Shown here: piece after piece, positions 27,701-34,292 of the stretch
Position numbering within the stretch: position 1 is the stretch's first letter
How the letters are laid out: every line of letters starts with the position of its first letter
Assembly: GCA_025808875.1 (NCBI GenBank)
Contig: CP075528.1
Location: 4,648,473 to 4,712,472, forward strand
Length of the DNA: 64,000 bases
Source of the DNA: Enhydrobacter sp.
GTDB taxonomy: Bacteria; Pseudomonadota; Alphaproteobacteria; Reyranellales; Reyranellaceae
Direction: 5' to 3'
Notes under the pieces: generated by a model
What the model saw: only the letters and a program-made list of their open reading frames with translations
Told to the model about the DNA's origin: nothing
Database searches by the model: none
Made by a program: the position numbers and the translations under genes

Positions 27701-28446
27701 CCGAGCCGATGGCGCTACCCGCCGGCGGCCTGCGCGTGCTCGCCGTGGACGACTACGAGGTCAATCTCGACGTGCTGGCGGAACAGTTCGAGGTCCTGGG
27801 AGCCGAGCTGGACACCGCGGCCAACGGCCTGGAGGCCCTGAATCTCTGGCGCCAGCGCGACTACGCGCTGATCCTGACCGACATCCATATGCCCGACATG
27901 GACGGCTTCGAGCTCACGCGTCACATCCGCGCCGAGGAGGGCGGGCGGCCGGGAGGGCGGCGCACGCCCATCCTTGCCCTGACGGCGAACGCGCTGAAGG
28001 GCGAGGCCGAGCGCTGCATCGCCGCCGGCATGGACGACTATCTCACCAAGCCGCTGACCCTCGACCGCCTGCGCAACGCACTGGCGCGCTGGATGGCCGC
28101 GCCAGCCGGCGACGCGCCGGTGCCCGAGCGGTCGTCTGCCGAAGGGCCCGCCATCGATCGGTCGATCATTGCCGAGATGTTTGGCGGCAGTCCGACGGCG
28201 ATCGCCCGAGTGCTGGGGCGGTTCCGGCAAGCCGGCACAAGGCTGGTCGAAGAGATCGCGGCGGCCCGGAACGACGCCAGGGAACTGCGCGAGCTCGCTC
28301 ACAAGCTGAAGGGCGCGGCGCGCGCCGCCGGCGCCTTGCGGCTCGGCGACCTCGCGGCCGTGCTGGAACAGTCCGGGCAGGCTGACGATGTCGGGCCGCT
28401 GCAGGCCGAGTGGCGCCGCGTCGGCGCCGAACTCGACGACGCGTAG
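24727..28446 (+). CDS. Hybrid sensor histidine kinase (membrane region, repeated PAS, HisKA, HATPase, REC, HPt)
   Basis: A 1239-residue multi-step phosphorelay kinase. Several transmembrane helices lie at ~30-180. PAS-like modules begin near residues 219, 349, 488 and 619, about 130-140 residues apart; the last three repeat VLDNMxDGV at the start and, in two of them, RTASGRIVEF near the end. The dimerisation domain has His763 in MSHEIRTPMN. The ATPase has NLIGNAVKF, DTGIGM and GGTGLGLSI. The receiver has Asp1052 in TDIHMPDMDG and the HPt domain His1192 in AHKLKGAARAAG. The phosphate probably passes to a separate regulator such as that at 23331-24053 (inference). The signal is unknown. Confidence 0.93.
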   Translation: MSDPANTAVQPDQERIERVMTDRLMTGNVALRVMSLLLWLILALVYGGSAPAWMILLPLALHAIAMAGFLGLARLYQADPHARSIEGWRRLYITCSTLTGLSYGGGGALLVELPFPQERIVVVAALMVSAALAPGRLYEQRSYVGFAGLSLILVAIGLVRVGDELSYAMAAGVMVYLLALMLQNRPQYRAQREQVALTIANEDLARRHAAAEADARAARDTLNDALDSLPIATALWDAGDRLVMSNQAYRALVQNLPAATTPGADFRQAMHAIAFDAPVALTQADGEQTFIDAAIALYTTGGTSEYRAGPDLWMRGQARRTARGGTVTTVIDISELKRREKEATQSRSVLQSVFDNMTDGVLLYESDGRWVYQNRAMARLHDISDQLLATLPTFSDIVRYRAMRGDYGPIEQLPGGLDGWIASRVARFNQADQPPERRRTVIGRTVEVTYRRLADGRVLTIHRDITDIVEQEERIKAAQAESESTRLTLQTVLDNMSDGVMMFDADFTWRFTNRQLVAFQRLPPDVGYPGASGYDILRYQARRGDFGPAPTEADVDRMVKERAEAMLKPGGNRYERRTASGRIVEFNFQPIPDGRLIAIYRDVTELRESEQAATRARDRLQMVLDNMADGVMLLDHEERWAIDSDRVRHLLGVPAEIAHVGVRSADIRAFQKQRGDFATAEEQAVVDHSMELARRGQDSSYIRRTASGRIVEFKAHRLENGEILLTYRDITELKEQQEELERARDEAQAANQAKSTFLATMSHEIRTPMNGVVGTAELLEREPLNDRQKRLVRMVRSSSAALLRIIDDVLDFSKIEAGHMELEEAPCSLRAVIEGTVETLSVQVEAKGLEINAAVEPDTPDAVLADVTRLRQILFNLIGNAVKFTDEGAITVRARPLAVDARTVTLALSVRDTGIGMDAVQQARLFQPFSQADSSTTRRYGGTGLGLSIVRRLAQLMGGDVAVESAPGKGSTFTVTLRMRRMTEAPAPLVRTEPMALPAGGLRVLAVDDYEVNLDVLAEQFEVLGAELDTAANGLEALNLWRQRDYALILTDIHMPDMDGFELTRHIRAEEGGRPGGRRTPILALTANALKGEAERCIAAGMDDYLTKPLTLDRLRNALARWMAAPAGDAPVPERSSAEGPAIDRSIIAEMFGGSPTAIARVLGRFRQAGTRLVEEIAAARNDARELRELAHKLKGAARAAGALRLGDLAAVLEQSGQADDVGPLQAEWRRVGAELDDA

Positions 28447-28466
28447 ACGGTCAGCCGAAAACCGTC
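28446..28466. terminator. Weak bidirectional hairpin between convergent kinase and parB
   Basis: GACGGT and ACCGTC form a six-base stem with a nine-base loop in the 26-base gap between the two convergent stops. There is no real U-tract in either direction, so terminator function is tentative. Confidence 0.25.
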
Positions 28467-28472
28467 ATCCCG

Positions 28473-29399
28473 TCACCGCCGCGTCAGGCGCTCCACCACC
28501 GTGTCGAGCTGATCGAAGTCGCGGATCTCGAGGGTGAGCAGGCTTTGTTCGCCGGCGCCCTTCAGGGAAAGGCTGGCCTTCAGGCCGAGCGCTTCCTCGA
28601 TGCGCTTTTCGAGCGCGCGGGTGTCGGCGGTCTTGGCGCCCGCCGGGGCCTTGCGCGGGCCCTTTGCCACCGACGGCTTCTTCTCCTCTGCCGCCAGCCG
28701 TTCGAGATCGCGGACGCTGAGCTTGTCCTTGATCGCCCGCTCGGCCGTCGCGGCGGGATCGGGAAAGGCGAGCAACGCACGGCCGTGACCGAACGTCAGG
28801 TCGCCGCGCTGGATCATGTCCTGCACGCCAGGCGGAAGGTCGAGCAGGCGCATGACATTGGCGACATGCGGCCGGCTCTTGCCGACCCTCGCGGCGATCT
28901 CCTCCTGGGTTTGCCCGAACTCCGTGTGCAGGCGATGGTAGCCCTTGGCCTCGTCGATCGCCGTCAGGTCGGCGCGCTGAAGGTTCTCGACCAGGGCGAG
29001 CTGCAGGGCCTCGAAGTCGTCGAGGCTGCGCAACACGACGGGAACCTCGTGCAATTGCGCCTTCTGCGCGGCGCGCCAGCGGCGCTCGCCGGCGACGATT
29101 TCGTAGGCGCTCGCCTCGCCCGGCAGCGGCCGCACGAGAATGGGCTGGAGCAACCCATGCTGGCGAACCGAGTCGACCAGCGAATCGAGATTGTCGAACG
29201 TCGTACGCGGCTGGTAGCGGCCGGCGCGCAGGTGGGTGATCGGCAAGCTCATCGGGGCACGCGAGGCGGGCCGCGAGGGCGGCGCGGCCTCAGCGCGCGG
29301 CGGGGCGGGCACCGGCGCCACGGCGGCGGCGACGTCTTCGTCGCCGAGCAGGGCGGAGAGACCGCGGCCAAGACCGCGCGGCCTGGGAGGCTGACTCAT
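28473..29399 (-). CDS. parB: Chromosome partitioning protein ParB
   Basis: ParB is a CTP-dependent clamp that loads at parS and spreads along DNA to segregate origins. The 308-residue protein has the N-terminal ParA-interaction peptide (RGLGRGLSALLGD), the CTPase/ParB-N domain (RYQPRTTFDNLDSLVDSVR, GERRWRAA, VENLQRADL), a helix-turn-helix (QTQEEIAARVGKSRPHVANV) and a C-terminal dimerisation region. The ATG at 29399 starts just before the ParA-interaction peptide. parA ends 10 bases upstream. Two matching parS sites lie 1.4 and 1.9 kb away. Confidence 0.97.
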   Translation of the reverse strand: MSQPPRPRGLGRGLSALLGDEDVAAAVAPVPAPPRAEAAPPSRPASRAPMSLPITHLRAGRYQPRTTFDNLDSLVDSVRQHGLLQPILVRPLPGEASAYEIVAGERRWRAAQKAQLHEVPVVLRSLDDFEALQLALVENLQRADLTAIDEAKGYHRLHTEFGQTQEEIAARVGKSRPHVANVMRLLDLPPGVQDMIQRGDLTFGHGRALLAFPDPAATAERAIKDKLSVRDLERLAAEEKKPSVAKGPRKAPAGAKTADTRALEKRIEEALGLKASLSLKGAGEQSLLTLEIRDFDQLDTVVERLTRR

Positions 29400-29414
29400 G
29401 ACGGCTGACTCATG
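29389..29414. repeat. Short tandem duplication at the parA-parB junction
   Basis: The 12-mer GGCTGACTCATG occurs at 29389-29400 and again at 29403-29414, a 14-base period. On the coding strand it duplicates the parB start codon context around the parA stop. It may be a replication slippage product. Confidence 0.6.
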
Positions 29415-30267
29415 GCGAACCTGTTGCGGGAGCTTGTCGATTGGCCGCTTCCGCGGCGGTGCGCCGGCGGCGAATGAACTCGCTCGCCAGCAGGATGTAG
29501 GCCTGCGCGCCGGCGCAGGCATTGTCGTAGATCAGCACCGGCAAGCCGTGCGACGGCGCTTCGGCGATGCGCACGTTGCGCGGGATGGTGGTGCCGAAGA
29601 CGAGATCGCCGAAATGGGCGCGTACATCGGCCTCGACCTGCTGGCTGAGCGTCATGCGGCGATCGACCATGGTCAGCACGACGCCGGCGATGTGCAACTT
29701 GGGGTTGAGACGTTTCCTGATCCTCTCCACGGTGTTGCCGAGTGCGCCGATGCCCTCGAGCGCCAGGAACTCGGCTTGCAGCGGCACCAGCACGGCATCG
29801 ACGGCGACCAACGCGTTGAGCGTCACCAGGCCCAGCGATGGCGGACAGTCGACGAGGATGGTGTCCCATCGCTGCCGCGCCGCGCCGTCGCCGCTCGCCA
29901 GCGCATCGGCGAGGCGATGCTCGCGGCGCTCCATGTCGATCAGCTCGATCTCGGCGCCGGCGAGCGAGACATTTGCCGGCATCACGGAGAGGCCGGGGAT
30001 CTGCGAGGGCCTGACGCAGTCGTCGAGCGGCGACAGGCCGAGCAGGAATTCATAGGAGCCGGGCGAACGCTCGTTGCGCGCGATGCCCAGACCGGTCGAG
30101 GCGTTGCCCTGGGGATCGAGATCGATCAGCAGGACCTTCTCGCCGACCGCCGCCAGCGCGGTGGCGAGGTTGATGGCGGTCGTGGTCTTACCGACGCCGC
30201 CCTTCTGGTTGGCGATCGCGAAGATCCTTGGGCCGGTAGCGATCGATTCTGAGGAGGACGCCGTCAC
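29410..30267 (-). CDS. parA: Chromosome partitioning ATPase ParA
   Basis: ParA is a Walker-type ATPase that forms the DNA-bound gradient which ParB-parS complexes follow. The 285-residue protein has the deviant Walker A motif KGGVGKTT (residues ~23-30), the LLIDLDPQGNAS Walker A' and VDCPPSLGLVTLNAL Walker B regions. From its ATG the first ~80 bases, including the Walker A codons, overlap the 3' end of rsmG in another frame. No in-frame methionine lies between the chosen start and Walker A, so the overlap is genuine unless a non-ATG start is used. Confidence 0.96.
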   Translation of the reverse strand: MTASSSESIATGPRIFAIANQKGGVGKTTTAINLATALAAVGEKVLLIDLDPQGNASTGLGIARNERSPGSYEFLLGLSPLDDCVRPSQIPGLSVMPANVSLAGAEIELIDMERREHRLADALASGDGAARQRWDTILVDCPPSLGLVTLNALVAVDAVLVPLQAEFLALEGIGALGNTVERIRKRLNPKLHIAGVVLTMVDRRMTLSQQVEADVRAHFGDLVFGTTIPRNVRIAEAPSHGLPVLIYDNACAGAQAYILLASEFIRRRRTAAEAANRQAPATGSP

Positions 30268-30826
30268 GGTCCGTCACGCTGGGGAGGGGTTGGGCGTCTA
30301 TTTCCCAGTCCGCGAGGGCCTCGGTCAACTCGGCCTGCCAGTCTTTGCCCTTGTGGAAAAGGCAAATAGCGCGTGCGGAGCGGTGCGGCGCGGCCCAGCC
30401 GAGAAGCTGGCCGAGCGGGGCCAGGGCGCGCGCGGTCACGACGTCGGCGTTGGCCGGCGGCGCCGTCTCGATCCGGCCGACAACGATCCTGGGCGGCTTC
30501 GCCAGGCCCATGCGCCGCGCGGCTTCGCCCAGATAGGCGGCCTTGCGGGCATCCGATTCGATCAGTGTGACGTCGAGGTCGGGCCGGATGGCGGCGAGAA
30601 CCAGGCCGGGGAAGCCGGCGCCGCTGCCGAGATCGACCAGGGATCTGGCGTCGGAGGGAATATGCGATGCCACTTGCGCCGAATCCACGACATGCCGGCT
30701 CCAGGCATCGTCGAGGGTGCTCCGGCTGACCAGATTGATGGCCTTCTGCCACTTGGCCAGGGTCTCGACCATGGCCTCGAGCTGGTCGATCGTTCCACGT
30801 GGAACATCGAGCCCAATCCCGCGCAT
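30188..30826 (-). CDS. rsmG: 16S rRNA (guanine527-N7)-methyltransferase RsmG (GidB)
   Basis: RsmG methylates N7 of G527 in 16S rRNA. The 212-residue protein shows LAKWQKAINLVS, WSRHVVDSAQV, and the SAM site LVDLGSGAGFPGL. It starts in an ATGA overlap with mnmG. Its final ~13 residues (after the usual family end near RYRPK) read through the parA start region in a second frame. The codons near its N-terminus contain a parS-like palindrome, so protein and DNA-site functions share the sequence. Confidence 0.96.
   Translation of the reverse strand: MRGIGLDVPRGTIDQLEAMVETLAKWQKAINLVSRSTLDDAWSRHVVDSAQVASHIPSDARSLVDLGSGAGFPGLVLAAIRPDLDVTLIESDARKAAYLGEAARRMGLAKPPRIVVGRIETAPPANADVVTARALAPLGQLLGWAAPHRSARAICLFHKGKDWQAELTEALADWEIDAQPLPSVTDRDGVLLRIDRYRPKDLRDRQPEGRRR
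30791..30806. promoter_or_regulatory. parS centromere site 1 (inside rsmG)
   Basis: CGTTCCACGTGGAACA differs from the palindromic parS consensus TGTTNCACGTGNAACA only at its first base; the two N positions are C and G, a matching pair. It lies within the first dozen codons of rsmG, 1.4 kb from parB. ParB is expected to load here. Confidence 0.85.
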
Positions 30827-32730
30827 CAGGCGGCCCGGCGGCGGACGTGCTTCAGGAGCGCAACCAGGGCAGCCGGCGTAACCCCCGAGATCCGAGCGGC
30901 CTGGCCGAGGGTCGCCGGCTTGTGGCTCTGCAGCTTTTGGCGAACCTCATTGCTCAGGCTGCCGATGGCCGCATAGTCGAGGTCCGCCGGCAGCGCCAGC
31001 GCCTCGTCCCGGCGGTAGGCGGCGATATCCTGACGTTGACGCCCCAGATACCCCTCATAGCGGGCATCAATGGTCAGTTGTTCGACGATATCACCAGGGA
31101 TAGTAGCCAGTTCCGGCCATAGGGCCGCCAGACGCGGCCAATCGATGTCCGGATAGGCCAGCAATTCCAAGGCAGAGCGCGGCACGCCGTCCTGGTTGAT
31201 CGAGACCCCGCGCCTGGCCAGGGCGCTGGGTGTCGCCTTGAGATCCGTTGCCAGCCGCCGCGCCGCCGCCAACCGCGATTGTTTCACGTGGAACATCTCG
31301 GCGCGCCGGCTGCCGATGCAGCCGGTCGCGAGGCCCAGAGGTGTCAGCCGCTGATCGGCATTGTCGGCCCGCAGCCACAGCCGGTACTCCGCCCGGGAGG
31401 TGAACATACGGTAGGGCTCGGTCACGCCCAGGCTGACCAAATCGTCAATCAAAACACCGAGATAGCCGTCGGCGCGGTCGACGGTGAAGGGCGCCGATCC
31501 GGCCGCCGCCAAGGCGGCATTCAGCCCCGCGATCAGCCCTTGCGCGGCCGCTTCCTCGTACCCGGTCGTGCCGTTGATCTGGCCGGCCATGTAGAGACCC
31601 GGCACCCGCCGCGTTTCCAGGGTCGGATGAAGCTCCCGCGGGTCGATATGATCGTATTCGATGGCATACCCCGGCCGCAGCATGGCTGCCCGCTCCAGAC
31701 CCGGGATGGTCTGCAGCAGGGCGAGCTGCACCTCGCGCGGCAGGGAGGTCGAAATGCCGTTGGGATACACGGTCGGATCGTCCAGCCCCTCGGGCTCGAG
31801 GAAGATCTGGTGCCGCTCACGCTGGCCGAAACGGACGACCTTGTCCTCGATCGACGGGCAATAGCGTGGCCCCACGCTTTCGATCTGGCCGGAATACATC
31901 GGCGCGCGGTGCAGGTTGGCGCGGATGATGTCGTGCGTCGTCGCCGTCGTCGACGTGATGTGGCAGGCGATCTGCGGCGTCGTGATCCTGTCCGTCAGGT
32001 ACGAGAAGGGCACCGGCGGATCGTCGCCGTCCTGGCGCTCGAGCGAGGCGTAGTCGATGGTGCGGCCGTCGAGCCGCGCCGGCGTGCCGGTCTTGAGCCG
32101 CCCCAGCGCGAAGCCGAGAGTATGCAACTTTTGCGCGAGCGCCGTCGACGGCGCCTCGACCGCATCGGCCGCGAGATCGGCTGGCACGCCGTCGCGCTGG
32201 CCGCGCGCGCGCCCGGCCGGGATCGTCATTTCACCCAGATGAATCAGGCCTCGGAGGAACGTGCCCGTGGTCAGCACGACCCGCCCCGCGGCAATCTCGA
32301 CGCCGCTCTCCGTGAGCACGCCGATACACGCGCCGCGCGCATCGAGCAGAATATCGGCCACCGCCTCGCCCCGGATCTCGAGGCCGGCCTGCGCCGCCAG
32401 CAGCTCCTGCACGGCCTGGCGGTAGAGCTGGCGATCGGCCTGGGCGCGCGGACCGCGCACGGCGGGTCCCTTGGAAAGATTGAGGGTGCGGAACTGGATG
32501 CCCGCCCGGTCGATGGCCCGCCCCATGACACCGTCGAGCGCATCGATCTCGCGCACCAGATGGCCCTTGCCGAGCCCCCCGATCGCCGGATTGCAGGACA
32601 TTTCCCCGATCGTATCGAGGCGATGGGTGAGCAGCAGCGTGCGCGCGCCAAGGCGCGCCGACGCGGCCGCCGCCTCGCAGCCGGCATGGCCGCCGCCCAC
32701 CACGATCACGTCATAGGAAAAACCCGGCAT
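30826..32730 (-). CDS. mnmG: tRNA uridine-5-carboxymethylaminomethyl modification enzyme MnmG (GidA)
   Basis: MnmG is the FAD-binding partner of MnmE; together they install the (carboxymethyl)aminomethyl group on wobble U34 of tRNAs. The 634-residue protein has the FAD motif VIVVGGGHAGCEAA, the signatures SCNPAIGGLGKGHLVREIDALDG and GPRYCPSIEDKV, and the C-terminal GYLGRQ and helical domain. Normal length. Its start faces an unusually repeat-rich 354-base intergenic region, and a parS site lies inside the gene. mnmE is 3.3 kb upstream, separated by an accessory segment. Confidence 0.97.
   Translation of the reverse strand: MPGFSYDVIVVGGGHAGCEAAAASARLGARTLLLTHRLDTIGEMSCNPAIGGLGKGHLVREIDALDGVMGRAIDRAGIQFRTLNLSKGPAVRGPRAQADRQLYRQAVQELLAAQAGLEIRGEAVADILLDARGACIGVLTESGVEIAAGRVVLTTGTFLRGLIHLGEMTIPAGRARGQRDGVPADLAADAVEAPSTALAQKLHTLGFALGRLKTGTPARLDGRTIDYASLERQDGDDPPVPFSYLTDRITTPQIACHITSTTATTHDIIRANLHRAPMYSGQIESVGPRYCPSIEDKVVRFGQRERHQIFLEPEGLDDPTVYPNGISTSLPREVQLALLQTIPGLERAAMLRPGYAIEYDHIDPRELHPTLETRRVPGLYMAGQINGTTGYEEAAAQGLIAGLNAALAAAGSAPFTVDRADGYLGVLIDDLVSLGVTEPYRMFTSRAEYRLWLRADNADQRLTPLGLATGCIGSRRAEMFHVKQSRLAAARRLATDLKATPSALARRGVSINQDGVPRSALELLAYPDIDWPRLAALWPELATIPGDIVEQLTIDARYEGYLGRQRQDIAAYRRDEALALPADLDYAAIGSLSNEVRQKLQSHKPATLGQAARISGVTPAALVALLKHVRRRAA
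31280..31295. promoter_or_regulatory. parS centromere site 2 (inside mnmG)
   Basis: TGTTTCACGTGGAACA matches the consensus TGTTTCACGTGAAACA at 15 of 16 positions. It encodes part of mnmG (residues EMFHVKQS). It is the stronger of the two sites and lies 489 bases from the first. Confidence 0.9.
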
Positions 32731-33084
32731 CGCGGACGCTTAAGTCGGGGAAGGCGGCGGCCGGGTCAAGGGCGGGCGGCCGTTCTCGCCCAGTCCACAC
32801 CGGGTGGACGGCTCGGATGCCGATGCCACGGGCATCCGAGGCGATTCGTCCACGAATCCTCGCCGTCCACCCGAGTCCACAGTGTCCACTCATCCACGGG
32901 CCGATGTCTCACCGGTGTCTCACCCGGCGAGACACGCCAACCCATTGATATCATTTGATATTCCACCAAATGTCTCACTGGGACATCGAGGGAGGTATCC
33001 GGGGGTGCCTGCCAAAACTGCCAAAATCGCCAAAACTGCCGCAGGCCCGGACGTGGCAATGCTTCGCCTTTCGTCCAAAGGATC
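32731..33084. repeat. Iteron- and hairpin-rich intergenic region upstream of mnmG
   Basis: This 354-base gap holds unusually dense structure. Hairpins: GTCCAC/GTGGAC (32793-32809), a perfect 10-base stem CTCGGATGCC/GGCATCCGAG (32812-32840), GATTCG/CGAATC (32843-32858) and GTGTCTC/GAGACAC (32915-32935). Repeats: TCCAC six times at 32794-32896, TGTCTCAC at 32905, 32916 and 32971, TTGATAT at 32945 and 32955 in an AT-rich patch, and a 9-base tandem GCCAAAA(C/T)(T/C) three times at 33011-33037. Minus-strand frames across it give low-complexity peptides (QFWRFWQFW), so I do not call a gene. It could hold the mnmG promoter, a replication-initiator binding array or a mobile repeat unit. Confidence 0.6.
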
Positions 33085-33699
33085 CTAGGTCGCGGGCACC
33101 CCCGCCGTGTCGTTGATCCGCCCGACCTCGACCCGGTCGCCCTCGACCTCGATCTCGTTCAGGCAGCACGGGTCCTGGGCGAGCTTCCAGTAGGCCGACA
33201 GCGGCTGGTCGAGGAGCTGCAGCAGCAGGGCGCGGTTGACGCTGTCATGGCCGACCAGCACGACGGTCTCCTTCGGATGGCGCGCCAGCACGAAGCGCAA
33301 AGCGTCCGACGTGCGCGCCACCAGATCCTGCAGCGATTCGCCATCCGGGAAGCGCATGAGCTGCGGCGCCACGTGCCATAGGCGATAGAGCTCGGGCTGC
33401 TCGGCCTTCACCTCGTCCTGCACGCGCATCTGCCACTTGCCGTAGTCGAGATCCATCAAGCCATCGACCACGCTCGCGCTGACGCCGCACGCGGCCGCGA
33501 TCCTCGCGCCCGTCGCGACGCAGCGCTGCATGCCCGACGTGTAGACCGCGGCCGGTTTCGAGGTTGCGGCGATGCGCGCCGCCACCGCATCGGCCTGGCG
33601 CTGCCCCAGCTCCGTCAGCGCGAGCTCGGCGCGCCCGCGGAAGCGCTTGGGCTTGATGCCGTCGACATGGCCGTGGCGGGTGAGGATGATCCTGGTCAT
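33085..33699 (-). CDS. Histidine phosphatase family protein
   Basis: A 204-residue phosphoglycerate-mutase-like phosphatase. The catalytic LTRHGHV motif (RHG, His9) is at the N-terminus, the YTSGMQRCVATGARIA block follows, and the second histidine is in VVLVGHDSVNRALL. The C-terminus ends with INDTAG. Members include alpha-ribazole phosphatase (CobC) and broad-specificity acid phosphatases; with no cobalamin genes nearby I leave the substrate open. It lies between the repeat-rich region and the accessory segment. Confidence 0.88.
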   Translation of the reverse strand: MTRIILTRHGHVDGIKPKRFRGRAELALTELGQRQADAVAARIAATSKPAAVYTSGMQRCVATGARIAAACGVSASVVDGLMDLDYGKWQMRVQDEVKAEQPELYRLWHVAPQLMRFPDGESLQDLVARTSDALRFVLARHPKETVVLVGHDSVNRALLLQLLDQPLSAYWKLAQDPCCLNEIEVEGDRVEVGRINDTAGVPAT

Positions 33700-33732
33700 G
33701 GACTCCGCTGGTGAACCTCGTCGCGCAAAAGC

Positions 33733-34004
33733 CTATCGCGCGCGCTGAACGCGGACCTGCTCGCGCAGCTGACGCTCAAGCTCGGCCAGGCGCTCGAACT
33801 CGCTCTTTGTGTCTTGAGGATTGTCCTGTTCCCATACACTCAAGATATCAGAGTGAATCGCACTAGGACATACGCAGCAGCCTCGGCCGTCAACGCGATC
33901 CCGTCGTGACCTACGACCGCAGCACTTGGCCGGGGAAGTGGCGACTCCCGCGCCGACAATTGCGCGCGAATACTTGCCTTGACCCGCCCTGAACGAGCGC
34001 CCAC
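33733..34004 (-). other. Intergenic stretch with two overlapping tiny coding-like frames
   Basis: The 345 bases between the phosphatase and the next gene hold two short minus-strand frames joined by a TTGA overlap. One, from GTG 34004 to a TGA at 33840, encodes 54 residues (ending ALTAEAAAYVLVRFTLIS). The other, from TTG 33843 to TAG 33733, encodes 36 residues with a charged coiled-coil look (EFERLAELERQLREQV). Neither has a ribosome binding site. They may be real micro-genes or remnants. No other feature seen here. Confidence 0.25.
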
Positions 34005-34044
34005 GTCTAGGGTCAGTGATAAGCCGTCAGTTCAGGAGTTGACA

Positions 34045-34206
34045 ATGTCGCCGGTGCGTGTTGGGCGTGTCCGCCCACTTCCGAATGGTAAGTTTGAAGC
34101 TGTCATAGAGTCAGATTTCGGCGACGAAAGCCGAAACTTCGATACCCAGCGTGATGCAGAGCAATGGCTGCACTCGGAAGGCGCCTGGGGAGAAGAAGAC
34201 GGCTAG
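34045..34206 (+). CDS. Small protein resembling an Arm-type DNA-binding domain of integrases
   Basis: A 53-residue protein with a good ribosome binding site (CAGGAG, seven bases before the ATG). The pattern NGKFEAVIESDFGDESRNFDTQRDAEQWL resembles, in spacing, the AP2-like/Arm DNA-binding domain at the N-terminus of tyrosine recombinases (three short strands, then a helix starting DTxxDAExWL). It stands alone with no catalytic domain behind it. It could be an integrase remnant, an excisionase-like protein or an unrelated small protein. It ends six bases before the large hairpin at 34212. Confidence 0.5.
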   Translation: MSPVRVGRVRPLPNGKFEAVIESDFGDESRNFDTQRDAEQWLHSEGAWGEEDG

Positions 34207-34211
34207 GTGCC

Positions 34212-34253
34212 TTTGCTACCTAATGCCACTCACTTCAAGCATTGGGTAGCAAA
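34212..34253. repeat. 15-base inverted repeat, related to a copy at the mnmE end
   Basis: TTTGCTACCTAATGC (34212-34226) and GCATTGGGTAGCAAA (34239-34253) pair over 15 bases with one G.T mismatch around a 12-base loop. No U-tract follows on either strand, so it is not a standard terminator. The left arm plus following bases (34212-34236) recurs as a direct repeat at 35966-35990 with 23 of 25 matches. The right arm with flank matches the same distal copy in inverted orientation. Confidence 0.75.
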
Positions 34254-34292
34254 CACACCCAGGCTACCCGAACCTCCGCGATGCGTTCTTGT

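Noticed and set aside
33011..33040. Tandem 9-mers considered as a CRISPR array
   Set aside because: Units are contiguous without spacers and far too short.
32766..33059. 97-codon minus-strand frame upstream of mnmG as a protein gene
   Set aside because: The translation is low-complexity (FWRFWQFW) produced by the DNA repeats; no ribosome binding site and unlikely codon use.
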